Shown piece by piece: positions 35,322 through 44,686 of a stretch of DNA of 64,000 bases. The number at the start of each line of letters is the position of its first letter. The first letter of the stretch is position 1. The notes beneath the pieces are model-generated. The model was not told where the DNA came from and ran no database searches. It saw nothing but the letters and a program-made list of their open reading frames with translations. This DNA is from CAWKPF01 sp963851415 (GTDB lineage: Bacteria; Acidobacteriota; Thermoanaerobaculia; Multivoradales; Multivoraceae), in the NCBI GenBank assembly GCA_963851415.1, contig CAWKPF010000003.1:62001-126000 (forward strand), in the 5' to 3' direction. Both the position numbers and the translations under genes were made by a program.

Positions 35322-37148
35322 TCACGGGCAGGTCGGGAAGGCGCCCAGTTCGTCGGTGGTTCCCGTGACGGTGACGAAGGTGGTCTGCAGCGGGTTCTCG
35401 AACACCCGTGCCTTGCCGGCGAGGGTGTCGCGGATCCGCAACTCGACCTTCTGATTGGTCAGGCCGGCGGCAAAGACCCAGAAACGGGGCTCCGTGCTGC
35501 TGCACGCGTCGAGAATCTTGACGAACACCTCGACGTTGGCGGGATTCAGGAAGTAGAGGGCGGCCGTATCGTCGGTGACGTTGAGCCCGCCCATGGAGCC
35601 CTGGCTGCCGTTCTGGAGCTCGAATGCCGCGGTGACCTCGAAGCGCCCGTCCCGCAGGCAAACGGTCTCCTCTCCGGGGCTACAGGGGTCGGTCGGGGCG
35701 TCGAGCAGGCCGTCCTCTCCGGGCTCGCCCGGATCCGTACCCGGCTCGGCCGCCAGCGCTTCGTCGAGGCGGGCTCCGTCCGCCTGGGAGACGAAGACCG
35801 CGGGGATTCGGACGCTGTCATCGTCGCCCGCCATGTTGATCAGTCCGTCTGGAGTGTTGTTGGCGACGATGACGGCCAGGGCGCCCGCATCCTGGGCGTT
35901 CTTGACCTTTTCGACGAAGGTGCAGTCGCCACGGTCGATGAGGACGATCCTCCCGTTCAGGTCCTGGCGCTGCAAGGGGGTGCAGGCCAACGCCGGCCTG
36001 GCGCGGACGAGCTCGCCGCCGAGGTTCACCGTGTTGAGAGGCGGGCCGAACTCGGCGACCCCGAATCTCAGCTCCCCGGCGAACGACGAGGGCATGTCGA
36101 CACTCACGAACGAACCGAGCTCGAGCGTCTTCGCTGCCGCGGTTCTCACCGTCCGGCTCTCGAAGATCAGGTTGCCGGTGTTGGCCGCCGAGCGCCGGAT
36201 CTGGGCGGCGGTCGAGTTCTGCCACTTCTTGCCCGTGGTGAGGTCCCGGATGAAGCTGGAGAAGATGTCGATCGCCGCGCGTTCCGGAAGGAATTTCTCT
36301 CCGGTCTCCTCGTCGACGAAGCTGGTGAAGCCGAGTCCATGGCCGAGCTCGTGAATCGTGACGTTGAGGAAGGCGATCTGCGTGGCGGGAGCCTGGCCGT
36401 CGAGACCGTAGTAGAAACCGGTGCCCTCGCCGAGACACCCCTCGTCGACCTCCGAGTTGAAGCGCATCCGGATCTCTTCGGCGCCGGGGTCTTCGTTGAG
36501 CTCGAAGCCTGCCAGGGCCTCGGCAAGCGCTGCCGGATACCAGGTCGAGGGCGTGGCCCCCGGGGTGTCGGTAAACACGAAGGTCGGTCCTGCCTGCGCC
36601 AGCGTGGCTCCGCCTTCGGCGGTGCAGGGCAGGGAGTCGAAAGCGACGTCGATCTTGATCGGTACCGCGCTCGAGAGTCGTGCCGACCAGATCGCGGTGG
36701 CCTGCTCGATCGCGGCCCGACGTTGCGATCCGAGAGTGGGATCGTCGAAGCCCTGGCCCGCGGCATCGGTGTAGAGGATCTGGATCGGTGCGCCTCCGTC
36801 GGTCCGCCAGCCGAGAGCCCTCATCAGGTCCGGCGTGATGTCGAGTCCGCCGATCGGCAGATCGGGATTGATGTTGGGCTCCATCAAGAGGTTCGGCAGG
36901 GCACTGACGTCCCAGTGACTGATCGAGGAGCCGGCCTGGACCGGATCCGGCGCATACAGCTGCATGTCGCCGTTCGGACCGGTACCGGCGCGTCGCGCCG
37001 GGTCGAGACCCATCGACAGGAGGACGGTGTCGGCCGACGCTGCGGCGCCACCCCCGACCGAGAAGGCGAGCAGGAGGAGAACCGGGAGCGCGACGTCGAG
37101 GACCCTGCGACGGGTGGAGAAGAGACAGGAAGTCGGTGGGTGATGCAT
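35322..37148 (-). CDS. Secreted PA-domain metalloprotease-like protein with conserved C-terminal module
   Basis: 608 residues. After a membrane-spanning signal peptide (about 15-38) comes a segment with SHWD (77-80), LMEP (88-91) and ALGW (111-114). The catalytic-type region has HELGHGLGF at 266-274 (HExxHxxGxxF-like), a PA domain follows at about 370-465 (IDRGDCTFVEKVKNAQDAGA), and the shared C-terminal module lies at 489-608. In proteins I know of this kind, the SHWD...GW segment follows the PA domain, so the order looks rearranged. It starts 15 bp after a small secreted-protein gene and is presumably an extracellular or surface protease. Confidence 0.85.
   Translation of the reverse strand: MHHPPTSCLFSTRRRVLDVALPVLLLLAFSVGGGAAASADTVLLSMGLDPARRAGTGPNGDMQLYAPDPVQAGSSISHWDVSALPNLLMEPNINPDLPIGGLDITPDLMRALGWRTDGGAPIQILYTDAAGQGFDDPTLGSQRRAAIEQATAIWSARLSSAVPIKIDVAFDSLPCTAEGGATLAQAGPTFVFTDTPGATPSTWYPAALAEALAGFELNEDPGAEEIRMRFNSEVDEGCLGEGTGFYYGLDGQAPATQIAFLNVTIHELGHGLGFTSFVDEETGEKFLPERAAIDIFSSFIRDLTTGKKWQNSTAAQIRRSAANTGNLIFESRTVRTAAAKTLELGSFVSVDMPSSFAGELRFGVAEFGPPLNTVNLGGELVRARPALACTPLQRQDLNGRIVLIDRGDCTFVEKVKNAQDAGALAVIVANNTPDGLINMAGDDDSVRIPAVFVSQADGARLDEALAAEPGTDPGEPGEDGLLDAPTDPCSPGEETVCLRDGRFEVTAAFELQNGSQGSMGGLNVTDDTAALYFLNPANVEVFVKILDACSSTEPRFWVFAAGLTNQKVELRIRDTLAGKARVFENPLQTTFVTVTGTTDELGAFPTCP
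35325..35684 (-). other. Shared C-terminal module, copy B
   Basis: The last 120 codons of the metalloprotease gene encode CSPGEETVCL, GRFEV, YFLNPANVE, VKI, FWVF, TNQ, IRDT and terminal PTCP, matching copy A at 2108-2461 in order and spacing. Confidence 0.75.
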
Positions 37149-37163
37149 TCGCGAAGCGCCTCT

Positions 37164-37724
37164 CTACTGCTCTGCCGAAGGCAGGTCCGGTACCGGGCCG
37201 CCCGTCCGCTTCGGGCCGCTCTTCGGGTCGTTGGCTTCGAAGGGAGAAGCCTCGGCGTGCCGGCGTTCGGGATCACGATCGGTGCAGACGAGTGCCAGCG
37301 GCTCCTGCCTTGACGGGTCGAACGGGTCGGCGATCGCGGAGGAAACGAAGCGCCCCTGGAGGTCGACACCGAAGCCTCCGGTGGCGACCGGGGTGGCGAC
37401 GAGGCCGATCGCGGACTTGTTGCGTACGGTGGCGGCGCGTCGTTCGAGGGCCTGGAGCGCCGCCAGCTGCCCCGCAGTCGGTGTGGCAGTGATCGCGCCG
37501 GTGGCCGGATCGACGAAAGCGCGTACGCCACCGAGAGGCGCATCGGGACTCGGAGCCCCGGACGTGGCAGCCAGGGGAGCGGCGCCTTCGTCGGTCTCCT
37601 GCTGCGCCGTCGCGAGTCCCGACCCCACGAAGAGGGAGATCACGACCATCAGGAGGGGACCCCTCGGTGGGAGACCCTTCAGCGGAGGGTTGGGCGAGGC
37701 TTGCGAGGCAGGGTAGGCGGTCAC
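37164..37724 (-). CDS. Small secreted protein, post-PEP-CTERM-1-like
   Basis: 186 residues from GTG at 37724, chosen because AGGAGA (37731-37736) lies six bases upstream. A signal peptide (LLMVVISLFVGSGLATAQ) is followed by a short mature chain with VRAFVDPATGAITATPTAG, QLAALQALERRA and LQGRFVSSAIADP. This is similar in pattern to the small secreted post-PEP-CTERM-1 group, in which a VDPxTG motif precedes a short domain. The C-terminal 30 residues are acidic and proline-rich. It is the first gene of a pair with the metalloprotease gene, so a substrate, inhibitor or chaperone role is possible. I am not sure of the family. Confidence 0.55.
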   Translation of the reverse strand: MTAYPASQASPNPPLKGLPPRGPLLMVVISLFVGSGLATAQQETDEGAAPLAATSGAPSPDAPLGGVRAFVDPATGAITATPTAGQLAALQALERRAATVRNKSAIGLVATPVATGGFGVDLQGRFVSSAIADPFDPSRQEPLALVCTDRDPERRHAEASPFEANDPKSGPKRTGGPVPDLPSAEQ

Positions 37725-38251
37725 GAAATCTCTCCTGCGAGAATGGAGGTGAGAGGGGATTCTATGGGCGGCGCTCGCGATCCAAGAGGATGAACGCATG
37801 GAGGCGAGGCCGAATTCCAGTTCAGCAGACTGAATACCGATCCAGGTTTCTGGATTGCCGAGGGGTTCAGGAGCTCGGTCCTGGAGAGTGCGATGCAGCG
37901 AAGGAACGGCAGGCGCGCGCAGGCACGTTCGGCGTGTCGCGACTCGCAAAACGAACGAGTGTGTCTACACACTGTGGGGATTCTGCTGTGCAGTGCAGCA
38001 CAGAGAACCCCCTCGTGGACGCGGAGATCGTGGCATCCAATTTGCGGATGAGCAGGGCAAGTGTCGTACGAAACAGCGAACGGACTTCAACGGAGACCGA
38101 CGGACCCCTGCGCTCTTCGCACCGAGTGGTTGCGGAGTGGCGAGGCGAGAACAGACCGTGATTTCGTCGGGTATTTGACACCGAGGTTTGCGGGCGCTAC
38201 CGTGCGGGCACATTTTCACCACAGGTTCAACTCCTCAAGGAGGAAGGTCCG
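37725..38251. other. Intergenic region between divergent genes
   Basis: 527 bases with no supported coding sequence. It probably contains the promoter of the small secreted-protein/metalloprotease pair on the minus strand and the receptor promoter at 38175-38203. The middle (about 37960-38170) is lower in GC than its surroundings and shows no gene or hairpin I can defend. Confidence 0.6.
38175..38203 (+). promoter_or_regulatory. Candidate sigma-70 promoter of the TonB-dependent receptor
   Basis: A perfect TTGACA at 38175-38180 is followed after exactly 17 bases by TACCGT at 38198-38203 (TAnnnT). The implied transcript starts about 40 bases before the ATG at 38252, leaving room for the strong AAGGAGG site at 38237-38243. 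Confidence 0.5.
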
Positions 38252-41200
38252 ATGAAGCGAGTCTTCTTGGCGACCTTGCTGTCGCTACTCGTCGTCTCGG
38301 TCGGCTTTGCCGACGCACCGGAGACGGGGAACGTGCAGGGCAAGGTGACCGATGCTTCCGGCACAGAGCTGCCAGGCGTCACGATTACCCTCGAGGGCCC
38401 ACGAGGGTCCCAAGCGGCTATTTCGCAGGAAGGCGGCGCCTATCGCTTCGCTCTTCTACCCCCAGGCGAATACACAGTCAAAGCCGAGCTCGAGGGCTTC
38501 CAGGCCACGCAGGTGAAGACCAGCGTGACCGCGGGCCGGACCACGGAAGTCAACCTGAAGCTCACCCTCGGGACCTCCGAAGAGATCACGGTCACTTCGG
38601 AAGCCCCGATGGTCGACAAGTTCAACGTCACCGCGGGCTCGACCGTCACCTCCGAGGTCGGGCAGGAAGTCGCCGGGTCGACCCGGACCTACTACGGCGT
38701 GATCAACACCCTGCCGGGTGTGGCGAGTGACGGCGACAACGAGGACATCCAGCAGGCGCGTCCGAACGTCAACGGCACTTCGTGGTCGGACCAGCAGGTG
38801 TTCATCGATGGCGTCGACACCTCCTTCGCGCGCTTCGGTGGCAGCCGAGTGCTGCTGCCCACCACCGCGGTCACCGAGGTGACGATGGAAGCCGGCGGCT
38901 CTTCCGCCGAGTACGGTCGCGCCATCGGCTCGACCACCAACGTCATCGTGAAGTCGGGCACCAACCGCTATCACGGTGACGGTGCGATCACCTACCAGGA
39001 CGTGTCGCTCGACGCGGACTACAAGACCCAGCCCGTCCTGGCCAACCGCGAGTCCAACCCGGCGGACCCGAATTCGCTCAAGCGCACGGAGCTCGAGAAG
39101 GGCAACACCAATGCCACCTACGAGCTTTCGATCGGCGGCCCGATCAAGCGCGACAAGGCCTGGTTCTTCCTTGGCTGGAGCACCACCGACTCCTCCAACT
39201 GGGACCAGACCCTGAACCGGGATCCGGTCGACGTCAGCCTCGACACCGAGGCCTACATCGCCAAGTTCAACCTGCAGCCCGGCGCCAGCCACCAGGTGTC
39301 GGTCTCCTACATGGACACTCCGGCGAATCGGAATTACTTCATCCCGCAGACCTTCGACTACTGGGTGCCGACGCCCCACGTGATCGATGGCACGCTGGCC
39401 ACGTTGAACTGGAGCTGGTCGATCTCGAGCAACTTGTTTCTCGAGACCAAGATCGCCGATCAGACCTCGGACGAGAACAAGTTTCTCGCCTGCGGCTCTC
39501 CCGATCTCGAAGTCTGCCTCGCTCAGAAGCAGCAGGATCGGGGCCCGGACGGCCAGGGTGAGCTGCGTTTTCCCGCCAATCCGGCGTACGACATTCACTA
39601 TCCTGGCAACAACTACAACATGTACGCCACGGGTGCCGACGGCTCCTGGCACAACGGCTGGGATCTGGACAACGGTTTCGGCCTCAATGCCTTCCCGCGC
39701 CAGCAGGCCAACGCCAGCCTGACGCAGTTCGTGGGCGCCAACCACGAGCTCAAGTACGGTATCGACTGGCAGGACGTGGCCTGGAACTCGAACGTCCGCG
39801 TCAACAACGAGTACGGCTCCAACAACGCGGACTTCGACGCCCTCAACCCCTGGGGCTTCGAGGGGAACGGTGGGATCTCGGGCGACTGCGGCGTGGCTCG
39901 CACCGACCCGGATCTCATCCCGCTGTTCCAGGCCATCTTCGGGCCGACCGTGCAGCAGGCCGGGGGCTGCTCGTACACGGACCGGAATCCGCCCGACCTG
40001 GTGGCCGACCTCGGCACCCAGGACAGCTCGAACGAAGACCTCGCTCTCTATGTGCGAGACCGCTTCACGGTGGGAGATCACTTCACGTTCAACCTGGGGT
40101 TGCGGGTGGAGCAGGCGGTGGCCAGGAACGACACCAACCGCAAGGTGGTCGACTCGACGAACTGGGCCCCGCGTCTCTCGGCGTCGTACGACGTCAAGGG
40201 CGATGGCCGCATGTTGTTCAGCGTCAACGCGGGCCGGTACTTCGCGCAGCTGAACCAGCAGTGGATCAACGAGCACCTGATGGACCAGTGGAACGGCTAT
40301 CAGGGCTTCGACTCGTACCTCTTCTGCGATCCCATCGACGTGGCGTTGACCACGGCGATCTTTCCAGGCGCCCTGCCCGGGTGTGAGAAGGGCGTCGGTT
40401 ACAACTACGTGTTCCAGTTCCAGCGCCCCGGTCAGTACTGGGATCTGGTCGATGCCGGCGTTCTGAACAACGACATCAAGCCCTACCACAAGGACGAGAT
40501 CATCCTCGGTTTCGAGTGGCAGTTCAGCAACAACTGGGTGCTGGATTCCAAGGCCATCTTCTGGGAGCTCGGCAACCAGATCGGGGCCTCGACCCAGGCG
40601 AACCCCTTCGGCGGACAGTTCAAGATGGTCGGCAACTACGACGACTATCCGGGTATGTTCCGCCAGCTCGATGCGGCACGAGTCGCCCAGGGCAGGGATC
40701 CGCTCTTCGAGGGCACCAATCTGCTGGACAACTTCCAGACCGCCAAGTCCGACTACCAGGCGCTGCAGGTACAGGTCAACCGCCGCTTCAAGAACGGGTG
40801 GGCGTTGTTCAACAACGTGACCTTCGCGGAAGCCAAGACCACCGGCGGCGGCGCCTGGTGGAACAACACCAACGACGACTACGCAGAAGACCTGCACGTC
40901 ACGCTGAACGAGGCCCAGCTGGCACAGTGCCAGAATCGGCAGCCGGAGCGGACTGTCCCGGTGAATTGCTACGACCTCGAGTCTCAGCTCGGGACCTCGG
41001 TGTCGACGCAGAACCGGTACGGTCCGAGCGAGCTCACCGATCGTCCCATCATCTTGAACAGCTTCGGCTTCAAGAGCTGGGCTCTCGGGCGGCACAACCT
41101 GACGGCTGGCGGCCACTTCTCCTATGTCAGTGGAATGCCCTGGTTCCGCACCGAAGGTGTGGCGGGCCAGGTGTTCGACCTGGAGACGGGAGAGGCTCCA

Positions 41201-41455
41201 CAGAATGGAGGGGTCACCCTGTACGTCGAGGAGCGCGGCACTCGTCGACTGGACGACACCTGGAACATGAACCTGAGTCTGGCGTGGGAGTTCCCGATCG
41301 CGAGAGAGATCACGGGCACGCTCCGGGGTGAGGCGCTCAACGTGCCGAACAACCAGGATCAGGTGAACATCAACACTATCGGCGAGGTGCGCAGAGCTCG
41401 ACGTGAGTTCCAGCAGCCGACCCAGTATCGCTTCTCGCTGACGTTCCGCTTCTAG
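38252..41455 (+). CDS. TonB-dependent outer-membrane receptor with carboxypeptidase-regulatory N-terminal domain (Oar-like)
   Basis: 1067 residues. A signal peptide (1-20) precedes a carboxypeptidase-regulatory-like domain (about 25-105; GKVTDASGTELPGVTITLEGP, LPPGEYTVKAELEGF). A plug domain follows (about 110-240; QQVFIDGVDTSFARFGGSRV) and then a 22-strand-type barrel ending YRFSLTFRF with the C-terminal Phe. This is the Oar-like organisation common in Acidobacteria; substrates are likely oligosaccharides, siderophores or peptides. The start is supported by AAGGAGG at 38237-38243. A strong terminator follows at 41479. tonB lies 3 kb upstream on the other strand. Confidence 0.95.
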   Translation: MKRVFLATLLSLLVVSVGFADAPETGNVQGKVTDASGTELPGVTITLEGPRGSQAAISQEGGAYRFALLPPGEYTVKAELEGFQATQVKTSVTAGRTTEVNLKLTLGTSEEITVTSEAPMVDKFNVTAGSTVTSEVGQEVAGSTRTYYGVINTLPGVASDGDNEDIQQARPNVNGTSWSDQQVFIDGVDTSFARFGGSRVLLPTTAVTEVTMEAGGSSAEYGRAIGSTTNVIVKSGTNRYHGDGAITYQDVSLDADYKTQPVLANRESNPADPNSLKRTELEKGNTNATYELSIGGPIKRDKAWFFLGWSTTDSSNWDQTLNRDPVDVSLDTEAYIAKFNLQPGASHQVSVSYMDTPANRNYFIPQTFDYWVPTPHVIDGTLATLNWSWSISSNLFLETKIADQTSDENKFLACGSPDLEVCLAQKQQDRGPDGQGELRFPANPAYDIHYPGNNYNMYATGADGSWHNGWDLDNGFGLNAFPRQQANASLTQFVGANHELKYGIDWQDVAWNSNVRVNNEYGSNNADFDALNPWGFEGNGGISGDCGVARTDPDLIPLFQAIFGPTVQQAGGCSYTDRNPPDLVADLGTQDSSNEDLALYVRDRFTVGDHFTFNLGLRVEQAVARNDTNRKVVDSTNWAPRLSASYDVKGDGRMLFSVNAGRYFAQLNQQWINEHLMDQWNGYQGFDSYLFCDPIDVALTTAIFPGALPGCEKGVGYNYVFQFQRPGQYWDLVDAGVLNNDIKPYHKDEIILGFEWQFSNNWVLDSKAIFWELGNQIGASTQANPFGGQFKMVGNYDDYPGMFRQLDAARVAQGRDPLFEGTNLLDNFQTAKSDYQALQVQVNRRFKNGWALFNNVTFAEAKTTGGGAWWNNTNDDYAEDLHVTLNEAQLAQCQNRQPERTVPVNCYDLESQLGTSVSTQNRYGPSELTDRPIILNSFGFKSWALGRHNLTAGGHFSYVSGMPWFRTEGVAGQVFDLETGEAPQNGGVTLYVEERGTRRLDDTWNMNLSLAWEFPIAREITGTLRGEALNVPNNQDQVNINTIGEVRRARREFQQPTQYRFSLTFRF

Positions 41456-41478
41456 CGGAAGGCCATCGAAAGTGTTCG

Positions 41479-41505
41479 AGAGGGGGGCGCTTCGGCGCCC
41501 CCTTT
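41479..41505 (+). terminator. Rho-independent-type terminator after the receptor gene
   Basis: GGGGGCGC (41483-41490) pairs with GCGCCCCC (41495-41502) around a UUCG tetraloop closed by C-G, extended by G-U and A-U pairs, then TTTC. It lies 24-50 bases after the stop codon. Confidence 0.75.
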
Positions 41506-41601
41506 CTCGTGGGACCTCTCGGGTGCCGTCTTCGGCGAGGTGTCCTCGGGGTTGACCCGCCTTCGCATCGGTCGCCGGATGCCGATATTCTCTTTCCGGT
41601 C

Positions 41602-43365
41602 ATGCGAATGCGAATTGCAGTGCGAGGGTGTCTGGTCGCGGTCTGCCTGTCGGGCGCCGCCTGTGGCGACCGCGCGGACCGGGCAGAGTCCGCTGCCGCC
41701 ACCGAGCGCCCCGTGACCGTGGCCGCGACGGTTCCCCTGACCGAGATCCAGGAGACGCTCGGCCTCGACTTCGTGCACCAGACCGGCTCCACCGACCGGT
41801 ATGCGATGCCTGCGGTGATGACCGGGGGAGCGGCGCTGTTCGACTTCGACGGCGACGACCTCCTCGATGTCTATCTGGTCAACGCGGGAGATCAGCCCCC
41901 CGACTCCGGGCGGCCGAGCTCGGTGGGGAACCGGCTCTTTCGTCAGGCGAGCGATGGCACGTTCGAAGACGTGACCGCCGAGGCGGGGGTGGGAGATCGC
42001 TCGTACGGGATGGGTGCCGCAGTGGGAGATGTCGACAACGATGGCTGGCTCGATCTGTTCGTCAGCAACTGGGGTCCGGATCGCTTCTATCGCAATCGGG
42101 GCGACGGCACCTTCGAGGAGGCGACCGCCACGGCGGGCCTCGGCGGGGGGGACGGCTGGTCGGCATCGGCGGTGTTCTTCGATCTTGATCGTGACGGCTG
42201 GCTCGACCTCTGGGTGACGCGCTACGTCGACTGGGATCCCGGCCGCGAGTGCGCATTGGAGGGCGGCCGACTCGATTTCTGTGGACCGGCTCAGTTTCCC
42301 GGCCTGTCCGATCTGCTCTACCGCAATCGAGGTGACGGCACCTTCGAGGAGATCTCACGGCGTGCGGGCCTCAGCGCGGCGGCGGATCGGGGGCTCGGGG
42401 TCGTGGCTTCGGACTTCGACGGCGACGGCTGGGTCGACGTCTATGTGGCCAACGACGCCGACCCGAATCACCTCTGGATCAACCGTCGCGACGGCAGCTT
42501 CGTCGACGACGCCCTGCTGCTGGGGCTGGCCTTCAATCGCTTCGGAGTCGGGGAGGCGGGAATGGGAGTGGCGCTGAGCGATCCGGACGAGGACGGCGAT
42601 CTCGACCTCTTCGTCAGCCATCTGATCGAGGAGACCAACACACTCTACGAGAACCTGGGTGCGGCGGGATTCGAAGACGCGACCGCGAGTCGTGGGCTCG
42701 GCGTGCCGAGCATGCCCTATACCGGGTTCGGCACCGCCTGGCTCGACATCGACAACGACGGCGACGAAGACCTGGCGGTGGCGAATGGAGCCATCAAGCG
42801 ACGTCCGACCACACTGCGAGCCTCCGTGGGCGGAACGAGCGATTCCTTCTGGGCCCCCTATGCCGAGCCCAACCTGTTTTTTCTCAACGACGGCAGCGGC
42901 CACTTCGTCGACGCCAGTGCGGGAACCGGCGCTTTCGGAGAGCGCATCGAGATCAGCCGTGGACTGATCCCCGGTGACATCGACCGGGACGGCGATCTCG
43001 ACCTGTTGGTCACCAACATCGAGGGCCCGGTGCGGCTCTACCGCAACGACGCCGATCCAGGTCGGGGGCGCTCGATCGAGATCCGGGCGATCGACCCGGA
43101 GCTCGGTCGCGAGGCGATCGGCGCGAGGCTCGTCGTGGTGAGCGATCGGCGCCGACGGGTCCGTGATGTGATTCCCCCGGCCGGTTACCTGACCTCCGGA
43201 CACGCGCGCGTTCATCTCGGGCTGCTCCAGGACGAACGAATCGAGTCGATCGAGGTGCGTTGGCCCTCGGGCGACCGGCCCCCCGGGGAGACGGAGCGGT
43301 TCCCGGTCGCCGAAACGGAGCGGGTGATCACCCTGCGCAGAGGGGCGGGCGATGCCGTCGAGTGA
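41602..43365 (+). CDS. CRTAC1-family lipoprotein (FG-GAP/VCBS repeats and ASPIC/UnbV)
   Basis: 587 residues from the ATG at 41602; a further ATG at 41608 is equivalent. A lipoprotein signal peptide ends with LSGAAC, so Cys is the lipidated residue. FG-GAP/VCBS repeats follow, each with a DxDxDGxxD calcium-type loop (FDFDGDDLLDVYL, VDNDGWLDLFV, DFDGDGWVDVYV), and the last 90 residues are an ASPIC/UnbV domain (RSIEIRAIDPE, GSGHARVHLGL-type). Such proteins form calcium-stabilised propellers at the outer membrane. It overlaps the downstream TPR gene by 14 bp (43352-43365). A second such pair is inverted at 45177-48997. Confidence 0.9.
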   Translation: MRMRIAVRGCLVAVCLSGAACGDRADRAESAAATERPVTVAATVPLTEIQETLGLDFVHQTGSTDRYAMPAVMTGGAALFDFDGDDLLDVYLVNAGDQPPDSGRPSSVGNRLFRQASDGTFEDVTAEAGVGDRSYGMGAAVGDVDNDGWLDLFVSNWGPDRFYRNRGDGTFEEATATAGLGGGDGWSASAVFFDLDRDGWLDLWVTRYVDWDPGRECALEGGRLDFCGPAQFPGLSDLLYRNRGDGTFEEISRRAGLSAAADRGLGVVASDFDGDGWVDVYVANDADPNHLWINRRDGSFVDDALLLGLAFNRFGVGEAGMGVALSDPDEDGDLDLFVSHLIEETNTLYENLGAAGFEDATASRGLGVPSMPYTGFGTAWLDIDNDGDEDLAVANGAIKRRPTTLRASVGGTSDSFWAPYAEPNLFFLNDGSGHFVDASAGTGAFGERIEISRGLIPGDIDRDGDLDLLVTNIEGPVRLYRNDADPGRGRSIEIRAIDPELGREAIGARLVVVSDRRRRVRDVIPPAGYLTSGHARVHLGLLQDERIESIEVRWPSGDRPPGETERFPVAETERVITLRRGAGDAVE

Positions 43366-44683
43366 GCGCCCCCCGAGGGGGCTCCTGCTCGGAGTCATGC
43401 TGTCGATTGCGGGGACGGCCGCCCTGGCGGGCCAGGAGGTGCCGCGCCCCGACCTCTCGGGCACCGAGCCGCAGGTGCGCGCGGCCCTCGAGCGGGCCCA
43501 GAGAGAGCTCGTCGACGACCTTCGCAGCAGCACCTCGTGGGGCGAGTACGGGATGTTGCTCGAAGCGCACCAGCACCGCGAGGAGGCGGCTCGGGCCTAT
43601 CGGGAAGCGGCCCGACTCGATCCCGCCGAGTTTCGATGGCCCTACTTTCTGGGCGCGCTGATCGATTTCTCCGATCCCGCGCAGGCCGTCGACTGGTTGA
43701 AGAGGGCCCTCGACATCGATGCGGCCTATGCGCCTGCCTGGGTGCGCTACGGCGAGTCGCTCGAGAAGCTGGGTCGAGACGAGGAGGCCCAGGAGGCCTT
43801 CGAGCGTGCGATTCGTCTCGACGATACCGACGCCCTGGCTCACCTCGGCCTGGGACGCATGATGCTGCGATCCGGGAACACGGCCGGAGCCGTGACGGAG
43901 CTCGAGCGCGCCTATCAGCTGGCGCCCGAGGTGCAGGCGGTGGTGGCGACGCTGGCTCGCGCCTACCATCGCACCGGGCGCACCGATCGAGCCCGTGAGC
44001 TGGCCGAGGAGAGCCGTGACCTGCCGCGGTTACGTCACCGGTACGATCCGCGTCGTGCCTCCATGCACGCGGCCGCGCTGAATACGGAGAGCTACCTGCG
44101 ACGCGCCCGTACCTACATGGAGACCGGCCAGTCGGCGCGCGCGCTCACCGAGCTCGGCCGTCTGCTCGAGATCGAGCCCGACTCGGTCCCGGCTCTCGTG
44201 CTGCAGACCGCGGTCTACGACTCGATGGAGGATCCCCAGAGCGCTGCGCGGTCTGCCCAGCGGGCCCTGGAGATCGAGCCGGACAATCTCGCGGCGCGCG
44301 CGATGTATGCCGGCTCGCTGGCCAAGATGGAGCGCTACGACGAGGCCCGGCGCGAAGCGAACCTCGTTCTGGCCCAGGACCCCGACAACTTCAGGATGCT
44401 CGTGGTCAGCGCCATGCTCGACGGCCAGGACGGCTCGGTGGCAGCCTTGATGGACCGGCTCGACCGGGCCTTCGAGGCCCGGACGGACGACCGGGCCTTG
44501 CGTTCCCTGCTGGGCAATCTCCTGATCAACACCGCAGAGGCTCTGGCGTCCGTCGGACGAGACAGCGAGGCCGCTGACCGGTTGGAGCAGGCGCTCCTGC
44601 TCGCTCGGGAGGCGGGTGCACCGTCGACCGAGACCGCGGCTCTCGAGCGTCGGATCGCTGCGCTGCGTAGCGTTGGGCGGTGA
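43352..44683 (+). CDS. Secreted TPR-repeat protein
   Basis: 443 residues: a signal peptide (GVMLSIAGTAALAG) then about nine TPR units (AYREAARLDPAEFRWPYFLGAL, AYAPAWVRYGESLEKLGRDEEAQEAFERAIRL abbreviated) with a longer helical gap mid-protein. It is probably periplasmic and binds its partner CRTAC1 protein, whose gene overlaps its start. No catalytic motif is present. The NUDIX gene follows after three bases. Confidence 0.88.
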   Translation: MPSSERPPRGLLLGVMLSIAGTAALAGQEVPRPDLSGTEPQVRAALERAQRELVDDLRSSTSWGEYGMLLEAHQHREEAARAYREAARLDPAEFRWPYFLGALIDFSDPAQAVDWLKRALDIDAAYAPAWVRYGESLEKLGRDEEAQEAFERAIRLDDTDALAHLGLGRMMLRSGNTAGAVTELERAYQLAPEVQAVVATLARAYHRTGRTDRARELAEESRDLPRLRHRYDPRRASMHAAALNTESYLRRARTYMETGQSARALTELGRLLEIEPDSVPALVLQTAVYDSMEDPQSAARSAQRALEIEPDNLAARAMYAGSLAKMERYDEARREANLVLAQDPDNFRMLVVSAMLDGQDGSVAALMDRLDRAFEARTDDRALRSLLGNLLINTAEALASVGRDSEAADRLEQALLLAREAGAPSTETAALERRIAALRSVGR

Positions 44684-44686
44684 CGC

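Noticed and set aside
35151..37313. Plus-strand open frame of 720 codons opposite the metalloprotease gene
   Set aside because: The minus strand has HELGH, the PA domain and the conserved tail; the plus-strand translation has no recognisable domain or signal sequence.
38456..41116. Long open frame (886 codons) antisense to the TonB-dependent receptor
   Set aside because: It is a shadow of GC-rich codon bias: the receptor frame has complete conserved domains, while the antisense product is a Val/Arg/His-rich chain without motifs.
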